Source: Cryobacterium sp.
Lineage (GTDB): Bacteria > Actinomycetota > Actinomycetes > Actinomycetales > Microbacteriaceae
Direction: 5' to 3'
Length of the DNA: 38,430 bases
Assembly: GCA_014376815.1 (NCBI GenBank)
Contig: JACMQV010000184.1
Span: 1-38,430 of the forward strand
Shown: positions 33,033 through 38,430 of the stretch, piece by piece
Layout: each line of letters begins with the position of its first letter
How positions within the stretch are numbered: the first letter of the stretch is position 1
Translations under genes and position numbers: made by a program
The notes under the pieces: generated by a model
Seen by the model: only the letters and a program-made list of their open reading frames with translations
What the model was told of the DNA's origin: nothing
Databases searched by the model: none

Positions 33033-34583
33033 TCAGAAGGGCGGCGGATCGGCGTCCGGCGCGGTATCGAGGGGCTCGAATGGAACCGCCGGATCCGACC
33101 GGTAGTGCAGACCACTCGGCGCTGTCCAGTCCAGCACTCCCCCGGATTGCTGACTCACCGTCCACTGCGTCTGCGACTTCAGCCGGTGATCCGGAGCACA
33201 CAAACAAGCCAGATTGTCATACCGGGTCTCGCCGAACTGCTGCCACTCATGACCGTGATCCACCTGCGCCCGCACTGCGGGCCGCGTACAGCCCGGGAAC
33301 CGGCAGGTCCCATCTCGAATCTCGATCAACCGCCTGAGGTCTGTGGGCACCCGGTACTGATCCCGGCCCACCGAGAGCATCACCCCGGTCTCCGGATGCA
33401 CCAGAATCCGCGTGAAGCTCGGCGCCCCCGCGGCCAGCAACCGCGCCGTCTCGGGATCGATCGGACCATACCCCTCGAGGATTCCCGGCTCGTCGCCCTT
33501 ACCCAGCAGAGTCAGCACCGGGACCGTCACGTTCACGGTGGCACGCACACCCCGCCCCAGGCCCGCCGGCGTCACCCCGTCGACCATCAGGCCCGCGAAC
33601 ACATCCGCCCGCAACTGAGCCAGAGTGCGCTCCTCTTCCGGACCTTGAAGACTCACCGCCATGTCACTCACCCGGGTGAAGACAGCCTGCGCCACCGGCA
33701 TCGGCAGGTAGCCGTGCAGCCACCCCATGCCATCCTGCGCCGGCTCGAGCACCAGAACCCGATCCGCCTCACACTTCTGCCGCCGCACTCGAATCGACTC
33801 CGGATGCTCCGCCTCCCTCAGCCGGCGCGCCACCCGCTCGAACTGGGACACGGTCAGCCGATCCGCACCAGGCAGGACCGCCGCCTCGAAACCCGGCCGG
33901 GCCCCCTCGGGCAGTGAATTGGCCTGCTCGATCAGCACCCGCGCATGCGCGTAACTGATCCGGCCGACCGCCAATGCGTCACGGGTCGCAGCGAACGCCC
34001 CAGCGAGGGCTTCACTCTGCGAGATCAGATTCGAGGCCGCCGCCTGCGAAATGCGCAGTCCGCACGCCAACTCGGAGATCGTCGTGCGATACGCGATCTC
34101 GACGGCGTTCCACCGCGATCCGGCCACGCCGGCCGAGACTACGGAGTCAGGACGACCATCCTCCTCGTCGGCAATCAGTCCGTTCTCCACCGCCCGCGCG
34201 ACGACGGCCCGGCGCGCCCGCTCACGCTCCGCGGCCATTTCGGTTTCGAAGCACCAGGACCGCACGCGCTCCACCGCCTCGGCCCGCGCGGCCGAAACGG
34301 ACGCCAGCAGCCGATCCTGGGCCGCGGCCGCCCCGACCAGCTCCGCCAGGGTGCCCACCCGGCGATCCAGGAACCTCGTATCGCCCGCAGTGGGCGCACC
34401 GAGTCCGGGGATACCGGTCGCCTCCAGGCCCGCATCGTCGAACTCCTCCACGTCGAACAAGGCCTCGAGATCAAACTCGAAGCCAGGGGCGACCGTCCCG
34501 TTCAGGAATGCCGGGCCGGTCAGAGTGGTGAACGCAGCGAGGGCGTCCAGAGTCGTGGTGCTCTCATTTCTGAGGTTGTCCAT
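33033..34583 (-). CDS. HNH endonuclease with DUF222 domain
   Basis: This is a 516-residue protein of the common actinobacterial DUF222-HNH family. The N-terminal three quarters is the DUF222 helical domain, including the ISQAAASNLISQSEALAG region. The C-terminal HNH nuclease motif runs from CRFPGCTRPAVRAQVDHGHEW, with D442-H443 and H445, to the LCAPDHRLK segment. The zinc-type cysteines CxxxC and the later Cys and His residues are present. The open frame extends to 34613, but the ATG at 34583 follows a TATCCT -10 box by six bases. These genes are highly repeated in Microbacteriaceae and are often carried as mobile or group-specific families. Their biological role is unclear. Confidence 0.9.
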   Translation of the reverse strand: MDNLRNESTTTLDALAAFTTLTGPAFLNGTVAPGFEFDLEALFDVEEFDDAGLEATGIPGLGAPTAGDTRFLDRRVGTLAELVGAAAAQDRLLASVSAARAEAVERVRSWCFETEMAAERERARRAVVARAVENGLIADEEDGRPDSVVSAGVAGSRWNAVEIAYRTTISELACGLRISQAAASNLISQSEALAGAFAATRDALAVGRISYAHARVLIEQANSLPEGARPGFEAAVLPGADRLTVSQFERVARRLREAEHPESIRVRRQKCEADRVLVLEPAQDGMGWLHGYLPMPVAQAVFTRVSDMAVSLQGPEEERTLAQLRADVFAGLMVDGVTPAGLGRGVRATVNVTVPVLTLLGKGDEPGILEGYGPIDPETARLLAAGAPSFTRILVHPETGVMLSVGRDQYRVPTDLRRLIEIRDGTCRFPGCTRPAVRAQVDHGHEWQQFGETRYDNLACLCAPDHRLKSQTQWTVSQQSGGVLDWTAPSGLHYRSDPAVPFEPLDTAPDADPPPF

Positions 34584-34589
34584 GCGACC

Positions 34590-34595
34590 AGGATA
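34590..34595 (-). promoter_or_regulatory. -10 box of leaderless HNH gene
   Basis: TATCCT on the minus strand with a six-base gap to the ATG at 34583. It decides the start. Confidence 0.5.
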
Positions 34596-34682
34596 GCACC
34601 GAATAGCACACAACTGTGAAGGAATCTCACTTTGTGTACTCTTTTTTTCGAACGCAGAAACTACAAACTCAACCCGCGCCGG

Positions 34683-35153
34683 TCAGCGCGGCGAGCGCAG
34701 CCGGCCCACCCCCGGCAGGAAACGGCCGACGCGGGCGCCATAGGCGACGTAGTCCGGATGCTCGGCCAGCAGCATCCGTTCCTCCCACCGGGCCTTGCCG
34801 GCCAGGAGCAGCACGAGCGCGACCCAGGCCACCAGGTGCCAGGCCGACGCGCCGAACAGCGCGAGGCCGAGCCCGCCCGTGATGAGTCCGGCATAGATCG
34901 GGCTCCGCACCAGCCCGTACACGCCGGTGGTGACCAGGGGCGCGTGCTCCCGCGGGATCGGGCTCGCGGTCAACGCCGGACCGAGGCCGGCCACACCCAG
35001 CACGGCGAGCACCGCGCCGCCCACGCAGAGCACGATCGCGACCACGGCGAGGAGGACGGTGACCGGCCAGAGAGTTCCGTGGGGCAGGAACGCCAGCGCC
35101 GCGAGCAGCAGGAACTGCGCGGAGACCAGGCCGATCGCGAGCGCGCGCTTCAT
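34683..35153 (-). CDS. Isoprenylcysteine methyltransferase-like membrane protein
   Basis: The 156-residue protein has three or four hydrophobic segments and the ICMT/PEMT signature VTTGVYGLVRSPIYAG (about residues 90-105). The E-H-P-(D)Y segment near the C-terminus (MLLAEHPDYVAYGARVGRFLP) is also part of that SAM-binding family. Members methylate lipids or prenyl-cysteine-like groups, and bacterial substrates are mostly unknown. The ATG follows a TAGCCT -10 box by six bases. The gene is divergent from cardiolipin synthase, another membrane-lipid enzyme, so a lipid-related role fits the context. Confidence 0.8.
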   Translation of the reverse strand: MKRALAIGLVSAQFLLLAALAFLPHGTLWPVTVLLAVVAIVLCVGGAVLAVLGVAGLGPALTASPIPREHAPLVTTGVYGLVRSPIYAGLITGGLGLALFGASAWHLVAWVALVLLLAGKARWEERMLLAEHPDYVAYGARVGRFLPGVGRLRSPR

Positions 35154-35159
35154 GATCCG

Positions 35160-35165
35160 AGGCTA
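35160..35165 (-). promoter_or_regulatory. -10 box of leaderless methyltransferase
   Basis: TAGCCT on the minus strand with a six-base gap to the ATG at 35153. Confidence 0.5.
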
Positions 35166-35209
35166 CGCCCCGGAGCCAGGGGGCGCTGTTGGGCGGGCCG
35201 GTCCCGGGC

Positions 35210-35215
35210 TAGATT
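35210..35215 (+). promoter_or_regulatory. Probable -10 box of cardiolipin synthase
   Basis: TAGATT lies about 65 bases before the coding region. It implies a leader of about 60 bases, unlike the leaderless neighbours. Confidence 0.35.
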
Positions 35216-35280
35216 CGTGCCATCGACAGTGCCATTGACAAGCCGACGACAGTTCCGATGATCCGGAGAGTGTGGCAACC

Positions 35281-36753
35281 GTGAACCCGCAACAGATGCC
35301 CGTCTTGATCGTGGTTCTCGCCGCCCTGGTCGACCTGGCGATTCGAATCGCTGCGATCATCGTCATCCCCCGCAATCGGAAGCCGACCGCGGCGATGGCC
35401 TGGCTGCTGGCCATCTTCTTCATTCCCTACATCGGGGTGCTGTTCTTCCTGCTTCTGGGTAGCTCCAAGCTGCCGAAGAAACGGATGGAGAAGCAGGGCA
35501 CGGTCAACAGGATGATCTCCGAGGGCGTCGCGGGAATGGATCTCACGACCGGCAGGACGGAGTGGCCGGAATGGTTCGCGTCGGTGGTCACCCTCAACAC
35601 CAGCCTCGGCGCGGTTCCGCTCGTCGGCGGCAACACCGCTCACCTGTTCGGGGACTACCGGGGTTCCATCGCCGCCATCACAGCCGAGATCGAGGCCGCC
35701 ACGACGTTCGTGCACGTGGAGTACTACATCGTCTCGCTGGACGACACGACGAAGGACTTCTTCGCAGCGATGGAGGCGGCCGTCAAGCGCGGGGTGACCG
35801 TGCGGCTCCTGGCGGATTACATCGCGTGCAAACGCACCGTCGGCCGGGAGGCGACGTTCGCCGAGCTCGACCGGATCGGGGTCAGCTGGAACTTCATGCT
35901 GCCCGTGCAGCCGTTCAAGGGCAAGTACCAGCGGCCGGACCTGCGCAACCACCGCAAGATCGTGGTCGTCGACGGGCGGGTGGGCTTCATGGGCTCGCAG
36001 AACCTGATCGATCGCAGCTACCTCGCGCCCAAGAACCTGAAACGGGGGCTCCAGTGGCAGGAGCTGGTGGCACGGGTGACCGGCCCCGTGGTCAGCGGCA
36101 TGAACGCGGTCTTCCTCTCCGACTGGTACAGCGAAACCGACGAGATGCTGCTCAGCGAGCGGGTGCCCGCGGACACGATTCCCCTGGACACGTCGCCGAA
36201 CGCCCTGGAATGCCAGGTCGTGCCGAGCGGTCCGGGGTTCGAGGGCGAGAACAACCTGCGGCTCTTCCTCGAGCTGCTCCACTCCGCCCAGAAGCGCATC
36301 ATCATCACGAGTCCGTACTTCGTGCCAGACGAGGCCATGATGTACGCCATCACCTCGGCCTGCCAGCGTGGCCTCGAGGTGCAGCTGTTCGTGTCGGAGA
36401 TCGGGGATCAGGGGCCCGTCTATCACGCCCAACGGTCCTACTATGGGGCGCTCCTGGCGGCAGGGGTGCGGATCTGGCTGTACCCGGCTCCGTACATCCT
36501 GCACGCCAAGCATTTCTCCATCGACGAGGATGTGGCCGTGATCGGGTCGAGCAATCTGGACATCCGTTCGTTCGCCCTGAACATGGAGGCGTCCCTGATG
36601 GTGCGCGGCGCCTCGTTCGTCGCCCAGATGCGTGAGGTCGAGGAGGGCTATCGGAACGTCAGTCGCGAACTCACCCGGGCGGAATGGGACAAGGAACCCG
36701 GGCGATCCACGGTGCTGGACGGTCTCGCCCGCCTGACTTCCGCCCTGCAATGA
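35281..36753 (+). CDS. cls: Cardiolipin synthase (phospholipase D family)
   Basis: This enzyme joins two phosphatidylglycerol molecules (or PG and another phospholipid) into cardiolipin at the membrane. It has two N-terminal hydrophobic helices and the two HxK(x)4D motifs of the PLD superfamily. The first is at H224 in NHRKIVVVDG, followed by GSQN. The second is at H408 in LHAKHFSIDEDVAVIGSSN. Both catalytic sets are complete. GGAGAG lies 10 bases before the GTG at 35281, so this start is preferred over the GTG at 35272, which is only one base away from it. The length, about 490 residues, is normal. It lies upstream of the broken P-type ATPase fragment on the same strand. Confidence 0.92.
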   Translation: MNPQQMPVLIVVLAALVDLAIRIAAIIVIPRNRKPTAAMAWLLAIFFIPYIGVLFFLLLGSSKLPKKRMEKQGTVNRMISEGVAGMDLTTGRTEWPEWFASVVTLNTSLGAVPLVGGNTAHLFGDYRGSIAAITAEIEAATTFVHVEYYIVSLDDTTKDFFAAMEAAVKRGVTVRLLADYIACKRTVGREATFAELDRIGVSWNFMLPVQPFKGKYQRPDLRNHRKIVVVDGRVGFMGSQNLIDRSYLAPKNLKRGLQWQELVARVTGPVVSGMNAVFLSDWYSETDEMLLSERVPADTIPLDTSPNALECQVVPSGPGFEGENNLRLFLELLHSAQKRIIITSPYFVPDEAMMYAITSACQRGLEVQLFVSEIGDQGPVYHAQRSYYGALLAAGVRIWLYPAPYILHAKHFSIDEDVAVIGSSNLDIRSFALNMEASLMVRGASFVAQMREVEEGYRNVSRELTRAEWDKEPGRSTVLDGLARLTSALQ

Positions 36754-36774
36754 CGGGGTGAACGGGGTTTCCAC

Positions 36775-36917
36775 ATGCCGGAGACAGCCGGGCTGACCTC
36801 GGAGGAGGCCGCACAACGGCTCGTCCAGGACGGACCGAATCTGCTCCCCCGGCTCGCCGGGCCCCCCTGCGTGAGCTGGCCCGCCAGTTCACGCACCTGC
36901 TCGGCCTGCTTATCTGG
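36775..36917 (+). pseudogene. N-terminal remnant of a cation P-type ATPase
   Basis: The plus strand starts MPETAGLTSEEAAQRLVQDG and continues to PNLLPRLAGPP, the usual start of type II (Ca/Mg-like) P-type ATPases. A C-run at about 36864-36869 (CCCCCC) then puts the rest out of frame. Adding one C restores PLRELARQFTHLLGLLIWAV, the expected first helix region. Near 36917 the homology ends at the junction with the metH fragment. All catalytic domains are missing. The gene lies 21 bases after cls on the same strand. Confidence 0.75.
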
Positions 36918-36921
36918 GCCG

Positions 36922-37250
36922 TAGTCGGAGAGGTTTGACCAGTTGGCGCCGAAGGTGTTGCTCTCCACCGCGTCGACGCCGGTCTCGAGGTAGGCGCCGT
37001 GGATCGCCTCGATCATGTCGGGGCGGCTGACGTTGAGGATCTCGTTGCAGCCCTCGAGCTGCTGGTAGTCCTCGAGGGTGGGGTTGTGCTCCTGCAGCAA
37101 GGTGCCCATGGCGCCGTCGGCGATGACGACGCGCTCCGTCAGCGCGTCGAGCAGGGCCTGCGCCCGGGCCGGTCGCACGGCATCCGCGACGTCCAGCGGC
37201 CTCGTGGCATCGGGGCGGGTGACGGCGTCGCGCGCGCGGGGTTCGGTCAT
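36922..37250 (-). pseudogene. metH: N-terminal remnant of methionine synthase (MetH)
   Basis: On the minus strand the start MTEPRARDAVTRPDATRPLD leads to DALTERVVIADGAMGTLLQE, the opening of the homocysteine-binding domain of cobalamin-dependent MetH. CNEILNVSRPD and ESNTFGANWSNLSDYG follow. After DYG the reading frame runs into the P-type ATPase fragment, antisense. About 110 of more than 1,100 residues remain. Cysteine zinc ligands and the cobalamin and SAM domains are absent. The gene start appears natural. The frame reads on to 36648 as chimeric sequence. Confidence 0.8.
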
Positions 37251-37348
37251 CGGCCCAGCCGAACCGGGCGGCCCAGGGTTCAGTCGCGTATTACGTGGGG
37301 CGTCACGTCACCTCCGAAAGCGCCCGGCTCATGGTGCAATGGTGGGTG

Positions 37349-38131
37349 ATGTCATCCCGCACCGTTCCCCCGCACCGTTACGTCTACTCGACCGACGGCG
37401 TGAACCTCGCCACCTATGAGTTCGGCGATCCGGCGCATCCGACGGTGCTCGCCGTGCACGGGTTCGCCTCCAGTGCGGTGGCCAACTGGCACGCGACGGG
37501 CTGGACCCGGGATCTCACCCGTGCTGGCTTCCACGTGATCGCGATCGACCAGCGAGGTCACGGCCTCAGCGACAAGCCGCACGCCACAGACGCGTACACG
37601 ATGGAGTTGCTGGTCGACGACGTACTGCAGGTGCTCGACGCGTACCTGCTCGACGAGGTGAGCTATGCGGGGTACTCCCTCGGCGCCCGAGTCGGCTGGC
37701 AGGCCGCCCGCGAGCTGGAAGGCCGGATCACCCGCGCGGTGCTCGGCGGTATCCCGGACGGGGATCCGCTCAAACGGTTCAAGGTCACGGATGCCCGGGC
37801 CCACATCGAGCACGGCACCGAGGTGGACGATCGGCTCACCGGGGCTTACCTGACCATGGCCCGTGCGTTGCCGGGGAACGACCTGAAAGCGCTCGTGGCG
37901 CTGGTCGAGGGGATGCGCGGCGGCCCCCAGCCGGGCGCCGACAACGCTCCGGCGCAGCCCCTCCTCTTCGCCACGGGCAGCGAGGACGCCATCCTGGAGG
38001 CCTCGCGGGCGCTCGCCGCCGCCGCGCCGAACGGCAGCTTCTTCGAGATCCCCGGCCGCAACCATTTCAACGCCCCGACCTCCCGGGCATTCCGGGATGC
38101 CGCCATCGCGTTTTTCGGGGCGGCAGCCTGA
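37349..38131 (+). CDS. Alpha/beta hydrolase
   Basis: The 260-residue protein has the alpha/beta-hydrolase fold. VHGFASS at about 37-43 forms the oxyanion region, DQRGHGLSDKP at 67-77 is the classical segment, and the nucleophile elbow GYSLGA carries S110. A late aspartate and the His of GRNHFNAP complete a likely triad. The enzyme would cleave an ester or similar bond, but its substrate cannot be told. The frame is open to 37295. The ATG at 37349 is closest to the usual start, though 37331 is also possible. It is on the opposite strand from the metH remnant, across a short divergent intergenic region. Confidence 0.85.
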   Translation: MSSRTVPPHRYVYSTDGVNLATYEFGDPAHPTVLAVHGFASSAVANWHATGWTRDLTRAGFHVIAIDQRGHGLSDKPHATDAYTMELLVDDVLQVLDAYLLDEVSYAGYSLGARVGWQAARELEGRITRAVLGGIPDGDPLKRFKVTDARAHIEHGTEVDDRLTGAYLTMARALPGNDLKALVALVEGMRGGPQPGADNAPAQPLLFATGSEDAILEASRALAAAAPNGSFFEIPGRNHFNAPTSRAFRDAAIAFFGAAA

Positions 38132-38181
38132 GGTCCTGCACGGCCGACACTGCGGGTCAGCGCCGGCCGACCGGCGCCGGG

Positions 38182-38343
38182 TCAGTACCAGCCGACCGAC
38201 TCCGAGTGGTTCCAGGCAGAGCAGGGGGTGCCGTACCGCCTGGAGATGTACCCGAGGCCCCAGGTGATCTGGGTGGCCGCGTTGGTCTGCCAGTCGGATC
38301 CGGCGGAGGCCAAACACCCGTTGAACGGGTCTGTCCGGCGCAC
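38182..38343 (-). pseudogene. C-terminal remnant of a lytic transglycosylase-like protein
   Basis: The minus strand reads SAGSDWQTNAATQITWGLGY, followed by ISRRYGTPCSAWNHSESVGWY and a stop, the typical C-terminus of actinobacterial resuscitation/aggregation-promoting or transglycosylase-like secreted proteins. Upstream, only about 25 codons remain open before a TGA at 38404-38406, and they lack the expected catalytic and IPQALPGSKM-type sequence. The 5' end is therefore broken, near GC-LASAG. A GTG at 38343 could serve as a false start. This is another truncated locus. Confidence 0.65.
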
Positions 38344-38430
38344 TCCCCGCGCCCCGGCGCGACCGTTCGATCTCTCGCTGACCGGGAGATCCGGCCCCGC
38401 GTTTCACTCCGGTTCGACTGCCGGGACGTC

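Noticed and set aside
36648-37250. A natural 200-residue MetH-like gene
   Set aside because: The MetH similarity stops at DYG, and the remainder is antisense to the P-type ATPase fragment and cls. It is a chimeric frame.

Overview
The window looks like chromosomal DNA of a high-GC actinobacterium, most likely a member of the Microbacteriaceae. This rests on the GC-rich coding, a DUF222-type HNH endonuclease, actinobacterial-style MalQ and maltokinase, and many genes that start directly behind a TANNNT -10 box with no Shine-Dalgarno sequence (leaderless transcripts). The genus cannot be fixed from the sequence alone. No rRNA, tRNA, CRISPR array or transposase was found, and no gene-free stretch exceeds about 300 bases.

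Layout. 1-272: a 93-bp nested inverted repeat. 273-3438: pyruvate formate-lyase and its activase. 3681-7674: a GlcD-type FAD oxidase divergent from a GntR regulator, then an MFS transporter and a GNAT acetyltransferase. 7752-14296: maltokinase, an acyl-CoA synthetase, a stand-alone LigD-type polymerase and MalQ. 14318-17077: a membrane protein, a membrane-anchored universal stress protein, a class I glutamine amidotransferase, an exported rhodanese, and a previously unlisted 38-codon cysteine-rich gene. 17149-18897: a three-gene DUF389 membrane-protein unit. 18953-22972: a glyoxalase-like protein, a Pfk-2 type kinase, two small genes and a GT2 glycosyltransferase with a small partner. 22969-26324: an unknown protein, then a formylglycine-generating enzyme beside its sulfatase, both damaged. 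26349-31934: a Wadjet/MksBEF-like jetA-jetB-jetC operon with no jetD. 32007-32535: CopZ with a remnant of a copper ATPase. 32650-38131: a small membrane protein, a tandem repeat, the HNH protein, an isoprenylcysteine methyltransferase-like protein, cardiolipin synthase, a chimeric P-type ATPase/metH junction and an alpha/beta hydrolase. 38182-38343: the tail of a peptidoglycan-hydrolase-like protein.

Two window-wide patterns stand out. First, three almost identical palindromes of the form ATACCC-N4/5-GGGTAY overlap or abut the promoters of the 14318-14839 membrane protein, the Cys-rich peptide/rhodanese pair and copZ. They look like CsoR/CstR operators and suggest one copper- or persulfide-responsive regulon spread across the window, although no csoR gene is present here. 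Second, at least six loci appear to have lost internal or terminal pieces (DUF389 protein, FGE, sulfatase twice, copA, P-type ATPase plus metH, and the transglycosylase-like tail), and jetD is absent. This is either genuine microdeletion decay or an assembly problem, and read mapping would tell which.

Metabolically the segment combines mixed-acid fermentation (PflBA), oxidation of a 2-hydroxy acid (GlcD-like), alpha-glucan and maltose handling (MalQ, maltokinase), glycolysis (Pfk-2), phospholipid synthesis (Cls) and plasmid or chromosome surveillance (Jet).
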